DNA from: Smittia aterrima
Lineage: Eukaryota > Arthropoda > Insecta > Diptera > Chironomidae
Assembly (NCBI GenBank): GCA_033063855.1
Contig: CP093831.1
Span: 22,878,001-22,942,000 of the forward strand
Length of the DNA stretch: 64,000 nucleotides
Direction of reading: 5' to 3'
The translations under genes were made by a program, and so were the position numbers. Below the pieces are notes generated by a model that searched no databases, was not told the DNA's origin, and saw nothing but the letters and a program-made list of their open reading frames with translations. Shown here piece after piece: positions 10,181 to 20,028 of the stretch (positions are counted from its first letter, which is position 1; each line of letters begins with the position of its first letter).

Positions 10181-11989
10181 GGATGACTGTCCCAAACGGG
10201 GTCGGCCAAAATTCTTTCCCAATTCGGGTCACTCTCCTTCAAGTCGTAATTACAAGCTTCCCTGAAAAGCTAATTTTTTGTTTTATTTTTTTCTAGATGC
10301 AATAAACATTTCTTTCTCGGAAACTTGTATTAAAATTTCTGTCCGTACTTTAATTAACTTTTTATAGCATTAGCTTCAAAGCAACTTTCAAAACGCAAAA
10401 AAAAAATCGAAGAATCGAATGAAGCGAAAATATTTTTGAAATAAAACGTTGATGTAAGTTTGTTTACGTTTTACAATTCAAAATGAAAAAGTCGAAAAAA
10501 AGTTTAATTAAAGCGGCAGCTATTATTAAAATTAGTGAAAAACAATAAAAGGACGTGGCATCGACTGAAAGAGAAAATAAAATCATCGGGAACAAAGTTG
10601 GTTAGCCTTTGAAGTGAAAATGGTAAATTTGAAATGAAAAAATAATTCGACGGAGCGAAAATTAATTTTATTTCTATTTTCAGATTGATCTAGGCATTTT
10701 GAGTTATATCAATGAAGTTATGAAAGTGCAGCGATGTTGGAAAGTCAAACGAACATCCAAAGGAGCAAGAGGAAACGTGACATAAAAACAATATTTCGAC
10801 TCCAATTTCCAAAGGATTTAATTTCTTTCTTTTTAGATGACAGCGGCAACGAGATGATAAACAAAGCACCAGGGACGACGAGGAGTCATCAGAAGGAGGG
10901 GATCAACAGCAGCAGAACATCGTAGGACTTGTTTGGTGAGTATGAAGTGATAGTGAAGTGAAAGATTCTAATAAGGCTTATTATTCCAGATCGAAAAGGC
11001 GGCGAAGCTCCACGCAATTTTTTTTTAGATCTTATGATGCTTCAGCCAGCGAGAGGATCGAAGGATCACCGTCAAAGAAATTTTAGCTCATCCAACGAGA
11101 AATCTGAAGCCTCCTGAAACTCAAATTTATTTTAGAATAAAAACAAGGATTCTAAACAATAAAAAAAAACCAATTTATTCACTATGTTTTCACTTTAACA
11201 TGTTTCAGGAGCTTAATTTTGATGTCACTCAAGTCCAGCAGCTAAGTCCAAGAGATCCCATGAAAATTTTGCGTGGAGCTTCGCCGCCCTTTAGATCTAA
11301 AAGAATATGCCTTGTTACTTAAAATCACTTTCACTTCACTATCTTTATCACTTCATACTCACCAAACATGTCCTACGATGATCTGCTGCTGTTGATTTCC
11401 TCCTTCTGATGATCCTCCGTCGTCCCTGGTGCTTTGTTGTCATCTCGTTGCTGCCGCTGTCACCTGAAAGTAAAGAAAATTAGAAAATTTGTTTTCCTTG
11501 AAGTCGATATAATTTTTTACTTGATACTCACCTTTACTCTTATTCCTTAACTACGAATTTACTTTCCTTCTGTTGATCCGTTCTTCCCAGTCACTTTCCA
11601 TCGTCGTTGCACTTAATTAAGTTCACTAGTTTGCCTCAAAACACATTTTAATTAATTGTCGGATTTGTTTGTTTACGTTTTAAAAACTACGGATGCAAAA
11701 TTTTTCGCTTCCGAGTTTTTTGCGAATTAACGGATTTTTCAAGTCTCGCTTCTTTTTTTTTGAGCGACGCGAAAGTGACCCGAATTGGGAAAGAACTTGT
11801 CGCTGACTTACGTGCTTAATTAAACTATGTTAGAGGCATCGCGGAGAAATTTTAAGTACACAGAAAAATCATAAATATAGTCATTAATGTTTTTGTTTCT
11901 TCCGTCAAGCGATATATTGAAAGCTCAAGTCCCCAGAAGTGAAATAAGTAAAAAATCAGCTAAAACGACCCCGTTTGGGACAGTCATCC
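10181..11989. mobile_element. Nested TIR element with TA target duplication
   Basis: Starts GGATGACTGTCCCAAACGGG and ends with its reverse complement; the terminal repeats match over 24 bp. It is flanked by TA on both sides (10,179-10,180 and 11,990-11,991), and the host sequence on the two sides rejoins to match the left arm of the outer foldback element. That proves insertion into an existing element. Further inside, a second inverted pair lies at 10,211-10,232 and 11,774-11,794, and long arms lie at 10,837-11,024 and 11,264-11,464. No transposase is seen, so it is non-autonomous. TA duplication points to the Tc1/mariner or a similar group; the family is unknown. Confidence 0.8.
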
Positions 11990-12037
11990 TAATTCAAAAA
12001 TAAATACATGTAAAAAGTATGTTTTCCTTTGAAATCC

Positions 12038-12560
12038 CGGCGTCCGATCAGGAATTTATGACGACGTGGAAAGCAATGAGGAAACTGCGGACGAGGCTTC
12101 GTCAACACGTCTGGGGTTTCTTTTGCATCGCTAAGCATGGCTATGTTGTTAATTAATTTGTTCTTTTGATCTATTTATGAATTCGAGGTAAAAAACCCGA
12201 GCGACTCCGTATTAATCTTATGTCATTCGACACCTTCAATTGTAATTGTATTAAATCAAGATGAAAATATTTATCTTAAAAATATATTTTTAATTTTTCC
12301 ATTTCATCAATTTTATTGTCATTTGTTCAGACAGAATTCATAGACTGAGCAGAAAAATTAAATAAACCAATGTTTGTAAACTTTGCTGTTATATGTTTGC
12401 TTAATATTTATTAATGGCTCGATTAATTCAATTGAAGGTCTGTTTAGCGAACCTCCTAAAAATTTCCCCTGCGGATCCTGTGAAGCACGAGCATGCAAAT
12501 TTGAAAGAGATGAATTCACCACTAGATTTAAACAAAGTTGAAATAAAACAGAGAAATGCA
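12038..12560 (+). pseudogene. 3' relic of a tandem copy of the small LRR gene
   Basis: Bases 12,047-12,180 align with the end of the LRR gene at 18,400-18,540 (GATCAGGAATTTATGACGAC, GAAAGCAATGAGGAAACTGC), and the following 3' flank aligns with that of the same gene up to about 12,370. One base is missing in the TTTTATG run, which breaks the frame. The 5' part is gone, replaced by the foldback element. The ORF at 12,358-12,561 on the minus strand is a by-product. Confidence 0.7.
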
Positions 12561-12652
12561 AATATATAAACTCAATTATTTTCTCTTTAAATACATTTTT
12601 ATTCTCATTTTAATAAATTGAGAAATAAATCTTATCATTTTAAAACAGCAAA

Positions 12653-12704
12653 TGACGTCATTTGGCGACAATATTAAAGCAACTGTGAGATTTTATTAAT
12701 CAGT
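12653..12704 (+). promoter_or_regulatory. Core promoter of the split LRR gene
   Basis: A palindromic CRE-like TGACGTCA at 12,653-12,660, a TATA-like ATATTAAA at 12,671-12,678 and an arthropod initiator TCAGT at 12,700-12,704 are spaced as expected (TATA to initiator about 28 bp). The ATG of exon 1 follows at 12,725. All are seen as motifs only. Confidence 0.45.
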
Positions 12705-12724
12705 GTTTTCACAGAATTTGAAAG

Positions 12725-12731
12725 ATGAAGT
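12725..12731 (+). other. Exon 1 (ATG AA) and broken splice donor of the LRR gene
   Basis: Before insertion the sequence read ATGAA followed by donor GTAAGA. The Copia element inserted just after the GT, and its 5-bp target copy is GAAGT (12,727-12,731 and 17,729-17,733). The donor next to the ATG now reads GTTATT, a poor match, while the good donor GTAAGA lies 4,997 bp further on without a start codon. The distant exon 2 begins in the right phase: ATG AA joined to AAAATTC gives MKKFLIGFLC, a perfect signal peptide start. Confidence 0.75.
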
Positions 12732-12914
12732 TATTGTAACCTCTACTTGCTGTTGTGGTGGAAATAAACTATAATTAACTTTAGTTTAATTAATAAAACG
12801 CAGTTTCTTATTTATTTCAATGATCGTTATCGATCGTAACTTACGAAGTTATATTTTAACAAACATAGCTTTGAACACAAGTAATTTGAATACTGGCAGT
12901 TACAGTATCCAACA
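12732..12914 (-). repeat. 3' LTR of the Copia element
   Basis: Long terminal repeat, 183 bp, differing from the 5' LTR at two positions (ATCG against GTCG in the GATCGTT region, and TTAT against TAAT after GAAG). AATAAA motifs occur within it in plus-strand orientation. Confidence 0.93.
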
Positions 12915-12938
12915 TCCCCCCCTTAATCTGTTGAGTAT

Positions 12939-15900
12939 TCAATTATTAAACAAAGATTCTTTGTTGTGATGTAGTCCCGCAAGGTTCCGAAGGTGGTTGA
13001 TTTTTACTCCTGCCAAGGGCTTTGTTAATAGATCCGCAACGTTGTTTTCGGTCGAACAATAAATGAGATCGATGAATCCGTCGCGAACGCAGTCACGAAC
13101 CATATGAAGACGAGTGTCGATGTGTTTAGTTTTTATTGAAAATTTCTCGTTTTTGACCATTTTAATGGTAGATTGATTGTCCGAATGAATGGTGATAGCA
13201 TCTTTGAATGAAAAATGAAGATCTTGTAAAATGAACTTTAACCATTGAACTTCATGTGTTGCTAGTGACAAGGCATAAAATTCCGCTTCTGTTGTTGAGG
13301 TAGAAACGACACCTTGCTTTTTGCTTGACCATGAGACGGGACCGCCAAAAACTTTGCAGATAACACCGCTGATTGATTTTCTCGTAACTGGATCTTGAGC
13401 CCAGTCAGCATCAGCGAAAGCTGTTAGGAGCTTTGGTTCATCAGTATTTAACATGTGAAGTTTTGCATCTTTAGTTTGTTTTAGATACTTGACAACTCGT
13501 TTGGCTTCATTCATGTCAACTTGACGAGGTTTTGATACTCGCTGTGAAAGGATTCCTACTGATGCTGATATGTCAGGTCGTGTGTTGTTTGAGACGTACA
13601 AAAGCATTCCAATGATTTTTCGATATTCGTTGTTGTTTTCAATGAAATGATTGTCGATAATTTGATGGTAACCTGGATCGAGTGGAAATTTTGAGTCTTT
13701 TGAATTTTCAAGTTGGAATTCAGAGATAATCTTATCTATGTATTGACTTTGGTTGATTGCAAAAATTCCGTTGATATCTCGTGTGATTTGAATGCCTAAG
13801 TAGAATTTGATGTCACCTAAGGCTTTGAGTTCGAATGATTTGTTGAGTTCTTTCGATATTTTCTCAATTAATGATTGAGAGTTGCTTGCAAAAATCATAT
13901 CATCGACGTGTATGGTTATGTACAGGACATCATCGTTGTTCTTGTAAATGTACAAGCAATCGTCGTGTCTGCTTTGTTCAAACCCAGATGTGATCATTGC
14001 TTTATGAAGTGTTTGGTTCCAAATTCGAGCTGCTTGTTTGAGACCGTAAAGTGATTTATTTAATTTGTAAACAAGGTTTGATTGATCAAGGCCTGGTGGT
14101 GCTTCCAAATATATCTCTTCATCGAGTGTGCCATTGGGGAAAGCAGTTTTGACATCAAATTGTTGAACTATGAGTTTACGTGCACTCGCGACTGCTAGCA
14201 GTGTTCTGAATGTTGCTGAACGTGTAACCGGCGCATAGATTTCGTCAAAATCAACACCGTATTGTTGTGTGAATCCTTGAGCAACCAGACGAGCTTTGTA
14301 TTTGATTGCGCAACCGTTCTCGTCATACTTTATAGTAAAAACCCATCTGCTACCGATTGCTTTGCGATCTTTTGGAAGTTCACAAGGAGACCATGTGTTG
14401 TTTTGCTCAATGGAGCACAATTCTTCTTGTATAGCAAGAATCCATTTGTTATGATCTGGACAAGTCATGGCTTGTCTGTAGGTTTTTGGAACAAATGGAG
14501 TTTGCATTGAAGAATTTGCATGTTTGGAACGAGTGCGTTTGGATATGGGTTCATTGTCTTCGACTGATGTGTCGTGATTAGATGAGGAATTATCAGAAAT
14601 GTCTGATGGTTGATTTGAGATGTTGTCAATGGACACAGGGGTGTCAGATGTTTGATTTTGTTGTTTCAGGAATCTTACATTTCGTGCGACAAAGAGTTTT
14701 CCGTTAGAGAATATTCTAAAACCTTTTGAGTTTATATCATGACCTACAAATATGCCTGGAGCTCCTCGTTCTGAGAGTTTAGAACGATTTGTTGGGTCTG
14801 TGAGATAGAATACTGGAGCGCCGAATTCGTGAAAGGAATATTGGAAAGTTTTTCTAAAGAAGATTTCTTTAGGGGATGAGAATTCATTTTTCTTTGGAAT
14901 TGAGTTGAATGTGTTGTTGGCATGATGTAAAGCTTCAGCCCATAAATACTTTGGAAGAGATTTTGAAAATAGTAATGTGCGAACTGCTTCAACAAGGGTA
15001 CGGTTCTTTCGTTCTGATATGCCGTTTTGTTCTGGGCAGCGAGGAGCTGAACATTGGAATTGTATACCGTTGTCCTTCAAATATGTTTGAAATTCAGCAT
15101 CCATGTACTCTCCCCCGCGATCCGTTCGTATAATACGAGGAAAGTTTCCGAATTGAGTTTTACATCTTTGAGTGAATTTTATGAGTTCATGTTTACATTC
15201 TGATTTGCATTTAATTGCAGCAATCTCGGTATAGTCTGAGTGGATGCATGTAAAAGTCACGAAGTATTTAGCTCCACCTGATGATGGCGTTCTAAGTGGG
15301 CCGAAAACGTCAGATGTAATGATTTCACGCGGTGACTTAGGCTTTTCCGAAACTTTTGGATAAGGAAGAGCGTGAAATTTTCCTTTGAGACAGCTATCAC
15401 ACTCTGATGAACATTTGCATTTGTCGACTTTTAAATTTAGAACGTCTTTGATTCTTTGAATGTGGGCTAAATTTCTATGACTCATTTTTCGATGCCATTC
15501 GTGAATGCACGAGGATGCAAAGAAGTTTTCCGATTTAATGATTGGGTGGCTAACATTTAGAATGTAAGAAGAGTTTGATAGATTTCCGATTGGTGTTATG
15601 GAATTTTGTTGTTTCAAGTAGCAAGAACGATTTGTGAATTCAATTGAGTTTCCAAGGGAAGTTAGCTCTCTGACAGAGATTAGATTGACTGAAAGATCAG
15701 GTGCAAAGGCAACGTTTTTGAGAATTAAAGGATATGAAGATTTCCTGGAATTTATGTTCAAGTTCAGGTTTCCGTAACCTTTGATTGGAATTTTTATTCC
15801 GTTAGCAACTGTAATTGTGCCGCCAGAGTGGGGAACAAATGAAGTCAAAAGATTTTTAGATTGACACATGTGAATTGAAGCACCCGAGTCTATAATCCAA

Positions 15901-17429
15901 CAACTAATTTCGTTTGATTTCAAATTTTTATTGCAAATATTTGCAGGAAAAAAGTTCAATTTTACATTGGAATTCAGTGTGTGTTCGTTGCTACATGGAG
16001 CTGTGCTTGCAATGGCAGCTAGGTGACTTGTGGTTTTGTTAACCTGAGAATAATGCGAGACGAGAATGTCTTTTGGATTGTTGCAAAGTTTTGTCTTAGA
16101 CTCACCTGACATCAACAATTCCTCTTCATCATATTCAATGTCGAGAACGTCAGCATTAGTTGATTCAATTGGCTTTGAACCAAGTCTGTTCTTGATGGAA
16201 GTGTGAGCAGTAGCCGAAACATGATCATTGTTGGTGTTGTTGGCAATTCTGGCTTGAACAGAAGATTTGCGTGAATTGTTCAATTTGTTTCTCTTGAAAC
16301 AATTCTCCTGAGAGTGATTGTCCATCTCGCATTCAGGGCATTTCCAACCGTTAGTTGGATCATTTGGTCGACGGTTGTGGCGTTTATAAGAAGGAGTACG
16401 ACGAGCAACTTGTGGCGGACGAGACTGCTTAAAGTTTGATATCATTGCAGTTGAGTCAACAGATGTTTGTTGATGTTGAGTCGAAATGAGAACACTTTTA
16501 ACTTTTGTGATCGTTAATGATTTTTCATCTTCCCAAATGGCCGATTGAAAAACACTCTTGAAGTCCGGTGAGTTTCGAATACTGGACAAAATCATAGCTA
16601 CAAGGTGGCTTTGCTCAACTTTCTCGTCAATCTCGTGAAATCTCGAGAACTGTGTCTCTAGTTTGATTAGATGAGTTTCGATTGGTTCGCCAGGCTGATG
16701 TTTCAAGCTTTGAATCGCTGAATAAATATCGGCAAGCATTGTTGCTGTTCGTGGGCGATGAAATCTCTTGATGTCATTCCAGGCTGTGATGAAACAAGTT
16801 TCATTCGATTGGTTGACCAGAGCAGCATTTTGCTCATCTAAATAACAAGCCAAGAATAGAACAGCTTTAGTGTTCATTTCTTTTTCGACTGGAGTTAGAT
16901 CCTCAATGCTTTTAGACGGCTCGATCCATAATTGAGAAAGCATCAAAGCATACTTCATCTTTTTAGACCAATCAACATAGTTTGATGTCGTGAGTTTAGG
17001 GATGTCGACTTTCGGAGGCGGTGAAGGTCGCGAGCTGGTGCTTGCTGTTTCCATAGCTTGCTTGAGGATTCGCGCAAACATCGCTTCTGTTTCTTGTGGT
17101 GTCATACTAAAATTAGAACTGTGTGAGAAATTTTGTGTGACTGAACTATGTGTTTGCTCTAAATGTAGAGGATTATGCTTCTCATGGGAAGGATTTGATT
17201 CATCTTCTGACTCATCAGAGATGGAAAGGTGAAAGAAAGTATTGTTTAAATCGTTATAAGAATTTGGAGGTTTCGAGGTTGACGGAGAAGGTTCAACTTT
17301 CACAGATTGTTTTGTGAGTTTTCGAGTTTGGCGTCTGGTGGGTTGTGACCATTCTTCTGGATGTGATTCAGGATTATAATCAGGATCGGTTTCCTCATAT
17401 TGTGTTGTTAATTTCGGGAAGTTTGACAT
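12939..17429 (-). CDS. Copia gag-pol polyprotein
   Basis: A single frame of 1496 aa without breaks. In order: UBN2-type gag with a CCHC knuckle (CPECEMDNHSQENC, about residue 366); aspartic protease WIIDSGAS (about 513); GAG-pre-integrase HEWHRKMSHRN (about 646); integrase core with FGPLRTPS, RTDRGGEY and a SERKNRTL stretch (about 715-815); reverse transcriptase with KARLVAQGF and LYGLKQAARIWNQ (about 1010-1245); RNase H with ADADWAQDP and TEAEFYAL (about 1330-1460). The RT catalytic box reads HVDD where Y/F-VDD is usual, and FPNG replaces the common FLNG. Everything needed for transposition except env is present, as expected for Copia. The element may be active or very recently so. Confidence 0.95.
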   Translation of the reverse strand: MSNFPKLTTQYEETDPDYNPESHPEEWSQPTRRQTRKLTKQSVKVEPSPSTSKPPNSYNDLNNTFFHLSISDESEDESNPSHEKHNPLHLEQTHSSVTQNFSHSSNFSMTPQETEAMFARILKQAMETASTSSRPSPPPKVDIPKLTTSNYVDWSKKMKYALMLSQLWIEPSKSIEDLTPVEKEMNTKAVLFLACYLDEQNAALVNQSNETCFITAWNDIKRFHRPRTATMLADIYSAIQSLKHQPGEPIETHLIKLETQFSRFHEIDEKVEQSHLVAMILSSIRNSPDFKSVFQSAIWEDEKSLTITKVKSVLISTQHQQTSVDSTAMISNFKQSRPPQVARRTPSYKRHNRRPNDPTNGWKCPECEMDNHSQENCFKRNKLNNSRKSSVQARIANNTNNDHVSATAHTSIKNRLGSKPIESTNADVLDIEYDEEELLMSGESKTKLCNNPKDILVSHYSQVNKTTSHLAAIASTAPCSNEHTLNSNVKLNFFPANICNKNLKSNEISCWIIDSGASIHMCQSKNLLTSFVPHSGGTITVANGIKIPIKGYGNLNLNINSRKSSYPLILKNVAFAPDLSVNLISVRELTSLGNSIEFTNRSCYLKQQNSITPIGNLSNSSYILNVSHPIIKSENFFASSCIHEWHRKMSHRNLAHIQRIKDVLNLKVDKCKCSSECDSCLKGKFHALPYPKVSEKPKSPREIITSDVFGPLRTPSSGGAKYFVTFTCIHSDYTEIAAIKCKSECKHELIKFTQRCKTQFGNFPRIIRTDRGGEYMDAEFQTYLKDNGIQFQCSAPRCPEQNGISERKNRTLVEAVRTLLFSKSLPKYLWAEALHHANNTFNSIPKKNEFSSPKEIFFRKTFQYSFHEFGAPVFYLTDPTNRSKLSERGAPGIFVGHDINSKGFRIFSNGKLFVARNVRFLKQQNQTSDTPVSIDNISNQPSDISDNSSSNHDTSVEDNEPISKRTRSKHANSSMQTPFVPKTYRQAMTCPDHNKWILAIQEELCSIEQNNTWSPCELPKDRKAIGSRWVFTIKYDENGCAIKYKARLVAQGFTQQYGVDFDEIYAPVTRSATFRTLLAVASARKLIVQQFDVKTAFPNGTLDEEIYLEAPPGLDQSNLVYKLNKSLYGLKQAARIWNQTLHKAMITSGFEQSRHDDCLYIYKNNDDVLYITIHVDDMIFASNSQSLIEKISKELNKSFELKALGDIKFYLGIQITRDINGIFAINQSQYIDKIISEFQLENSKDSKFPLDPGYHQIIDNHFIENNNEYRKIIGMLLYVSNNTRPDISASVGILSQRVSKPRQVDMNEAKRVVKYLKQTKDAKLHMLNTDEPKLLTAFADADWAQDPVTRKSISGVICKVFGGPVSWSSKKQGVVSTSTTEAEFYALSLATHEVQWLKFILQDLHFSFKDAITIHSDNQSTIKMVKNEKFSIKTKHIDTRLHMVRDCVRDGFIDLIYCSTENNVADLLTKPLAGVKINHLRNLAGLHHNKESLFNN

Positions 17430-17534
17430 TTGGAGTTGATGCTAAAAAAATAATTTTTCTTTGTTGTGATTAATTGGAAAAATTATTTTTATGATTTTTG
17501 ATTAATTGTGCCCCCTTTAGGCTCTTTAGCGATA

Positions 17535-17545
17535 GGCCCATAACC
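17535..17545 (-). other. Primer binding site (internal initiator tRNA-Met)
   Basis: On the coding strand GGTTATGGGCC directly follows the 5' LTR. It is complementary to the anticodon stem-loop region of initiator tRNA-Met. In Drosophila copia a tRNA cleaved in the anticodon loop serves as primer, and the same mechanism is inferred here. Confidence 0.8.
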
Positions 17546-17728
17546 TATTGTAACCTCTACTTGCTGTTGTGGTGGAAATAAACTATAATTAACTTTAGTT
17601 TAATTAATAAAACGCAGTTTCTTATTTATTTCAATGATCGTTGTCGATCGTAACTTACGAAGTAATATTTTAACAAACATAGCTTTGAACACAAGTAATT
17701 TGAATACTGGCAGTTACAGTATCCAACA
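17546..17728 (-). repeat. 5' LTR of the Copia element
   Basis: Long terminal repeat, 183 bp, directly followed on the coding strand by the half-tRNA primer site. Target duplication GAAGT at 17,729-17,733. Confidence 0.93.
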
Positions 17729-17786
17729 GAAGTAAGATCGGAAATAATTTTAAAAAATATTTGTGTTTCACTAAAATTCATTTTAG

Positions 17787-18561
17787 AAAATTCCTGATTG
17801 GCTTTCTTTGCTTTGTAGTCTTAGCCAACATCATAAATGCTTTAATTATCGATTGTGGTTTTCAAATGAACCATTGGACAGTTGATCATGGATCAATCAA
17901 CGAGTGTCTCGCAACTCGTGTGACACCTGAAGGCGACGATTACCAGATTACGCAAGTTAATATTGATGATCCTTATTCAGCGAGTTCCATCACTTCGAAC
18001 GACATTGTTTCATTTTACATTCATGAGTCTCCTTTTGTTGAGTTTATTCCAAGTGGCATTGCTGAACATTTTGTCAATTTGAAGGTCTTAGTCATCGCGT
18101 TTACTGGTTTGAAAACGATTAGACAATCAGACTTGAAACCACTTTCAAAATTGGAAGATCTTTATGTGGACAACAATCAAATTGAATCCCTCGATAAAGA
18201 TATTTTCCTCTACAATCCACTCATTAGGACCATAAATCTCTCGAGTAACAAAATCAAATCTGTTGCCAGGGGTGTCTTCGATCCGTTGATAAATTTAAAA
18301 ACCTTAAATTTCGAGACAAATGTTTGTCACGATGGTAATGCTTATAATACGACATCAGTAGGAATCCTCAAAGAAGAAATTTATAAGAAATGTGCACCAG
18401 TTGATGATCAGGAATTTTATGACGACCTGGAAAGCAATGAAGAAACTGCAAGCAAGACTTCTTCACATCATTTGGGTTCCTTTGTATCGCTGAGCATTGC
18501 AATGATGTTAATTATTTTGTCCTTTTCATCAATTCTTGTTAAAAGTTGTACTATCAGTTAA
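17787..18561 (+). CDS. Small LRR protein with hydrophobic C-terminus, exon 2
   Basis: With exon 1 at 12,725-12,729 this gives 259 aa starting MKKFLIGFLCFVVLANIINA, a signal peptide. The acceptor is TTTTAG at 17,781-17,786. The ectodomain has LRR repeats (LEDLYVDNNQIESLD, IRTINLSSNKIKSV, LKTLNFETNVC) with a Cys cap, an acidic stretch, and ends in a hydrophobic segment followed by a few residues (LSIAMMLIILSFSSILV), suggesting a GPI signal or a membrane anchor. The acidic stretch is DDQEFYDDLESNEET. AATAAA follows at about 18,613. The Copia insertion in intron 1 probably silences or mis-splices this allele, because a transcript of this exon alone lacks its normal ATG. Confidence 0.75.
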
Positions 18562-18880
18562 CGAGCAACCTCTGTTGATCTTCAAATATTCAACACATTC
18601 AATTCTAATTGAAATAAAACAAAATAAAAAATAATTAATTTGATAAGTATTTGATTATTTTTATTTTTCTTCGAACAGATTGCTTTTGAATAATTTAATT
18701 TGCGTTTTTTCCACCAGACAGAATTGATAGACTTAGCATGAATTATTATACAAAATTAACCAATAAACATTTGATTCGTTGTCCATAATTGCAACCAAAT
18801 TTAATTCGTAAAATGACTTCACCTGTTTGATTACAACATGAGCCTTCGCATGCCTTCTTAGAATAATTTCAAAATGATTA

Positions 18881-19484
18881 GGGTTTTTCATCCGAAGGAT
18901 GGAACACCCTATAGTGGCCGCTTTGTCCGTGGTCCGTGGTCCGTCTTCCGACGCCCGTGATTAAGATAACTCGCGAACGCAATGAGCTAGCGAATTAATT
19001 TCTTCATCAGTCGATAGAGAATTTGAATACAAAAAAAAACTTTTGAGGATTTTTGGCTAGCTCATCGCCCACGGGTCCAAAACCTGGAATCTCCATACAA
19101 AAAGTCGATTTTTAGTTTTGCAATACGTTTCCTCGAAAACAAAAGCAAATTTCCGCTGTGACTTGTTCACAAGAAGAGATCAGCATGTTGAATCGAGTGC
19201 GTGGATATTACTTATAGCTGACCAGATCTGGGTCCACCTCTTGCCAGCGCCAAGGGAAACTTCTTTTCCTTTGGAGTTAGAGCATTGAGATGTTCACATG
19301 AAATGATCAGCTCGACTTGACAAAGCAATAAATCCCAGAAAATCCAAGCTCCACACATTGGATCCATCTCTGGTGAGCTCAGAGTAGAACTACGTTCCCT
19401 TTAAGTAAAATGTCCCCTTTAACCAGTCCGACGGATGAAAAACCCTACAGTAAGTTCGGTACGAACTGCTACTGCCACTTGTTT
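18881..19484. repeat. Interspersed repeat A (about 600 bp), copy 1
   Basis: Starts GGGTTTTTCATCCGAAGGAT and contains the reverse motif GGATGAAAAACCC near its end (19,434-19,446), then ACAGTAAGTTCGGTAC and about 25 bp more that are shared with copies at 20,454 and 61,229. It has no coding capacity. The inverted motif suggests a MITE or a non-autonomous TIR element with extra sequence past the repeat. A CCGTGGTCCGT tract is repeated near the 5' end. Confidence 0.7.
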
Positions 19485-19605
19485 ATTTTATTTGCAGAAT
19501 GATATTTTTTGCTGCTTGAGTTTGAAATATCCGATAAGCGACCACGAGCTTATATTATCAATTCGAATTACAGTTTACTTTGAGCATTCAAACGAATAAC
19601 ACACG

Positions 19606-19830
19606 ATGGAGCTTTTGAAATATTTTCTGATCTTTTTTCTTCTTCTCAGTCAATCAGAAAGCTCTCGACTGGATTGTAATATTGGATCTTACGTTGGAGG
19701 AAAAGGATGCCGAGTGAACAAGCTTAAAGTACTTGAAACTGATGCTGCAGTCACAACTTTCACAACTCTCATCAGAACGAACGATAAATGGAAAATGTAG
19801 AAAAAGAAATTATTCGAAATGAGATAAAAC
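19606..19830 (+). pseudogene. N-terminal fragment of the LRR family
   Basis: Begins MELLKYFLIFFLLLSQSESS, a signal peptide, then a Cys-containing N-terminal region close to that of the 793-aa LRR proteins (KLKVLETDAAVT against KFIKVLEDDIAVT). A stop at 19,798-19,800 follows after 64 codons, with no LRRs behind it. A promoter-like block ATTACAGTTTACTTTGAGC precedes it, as in the intact genes. It is a truncated copy, although a short secreted peptide could be made. Confidence 0.7.
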
Positions 19831-20028
19831 TAGAATTGCCAATTATGGGTAGGCAGACATTTTCTCCATAGAAAATGTGGAGTCACCAGGCGAAAGCCGA
19901 AGCAGAAAATACATCCACATCCATCAACACATGAATGCATTTTCATTTGCAAAGTTGGTTTTGCCAAATGTAGGGAAGTTATACTTCTCATTTTATCGTT
20001 TTATTATAAAACTGATCGTTGAGTGAAG

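Larger units (their letters stand above)
9241..12037. mobile_element. Foldback element with about 350-bp inverted arms (MULE-like)
   Basis: Left arm 9241-9594. Right arm 9867-10,180, continued at 11,992-12,037 after an inserted element. The ends read GGATTTCGAAGGAAAAC on the left and the complement of GGATTTCAAAGGAAAAC on the right. The arms are rich in ACATGTA motifs and are imperfect, so the element is not brand new. The 272-bp loop (9595-9866) encodes a fragment that resembles the end of Mutator-like transposases. I could not find a convincing target duplication; the flanks are relics of two different genes (NRF-6 on the left, LRR on the right), so the element may mark a rearrangement point. 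Confidence 0.75.
12732..17728 (-). mobile_element. Complete Ty1/copia LTR retrotransposon
   Basis: LTRs of 183 bp at 12,732-12,914 and 17,546-17,728, with two differences, so the insertion looks recent. On the coding strand they start TGTTGG and end ACAATA. This end is set by the perfect 5-bp target duplication GAAGT on both sides and by the primer site that begins right after it. The primer site (complement at 17,535-17,545) is GGTTATGGGCC, matching the anticodon region of initiator tRNA-Met as in Drosophila copia. A G-rich polypurine tract (complement of 12,915-12,922) abuts the 3' LTR. One intact polyprotein fills the middle. Confidence 0.95.

Noticed and set aside
10734..10925. Short ORF MLESQTNIQRSK in the nested TIR element
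   Set aside because: No recognisable domain; it lies in the inverted arm and has no clean partner exon.
17761..17786. Extension of the LRR ORF upstream with a TTG start
   Set aside because: This stretch ends in a good acceptor (TTTTAG), and exon 1 at 12,725 supplies the ATG in phase.
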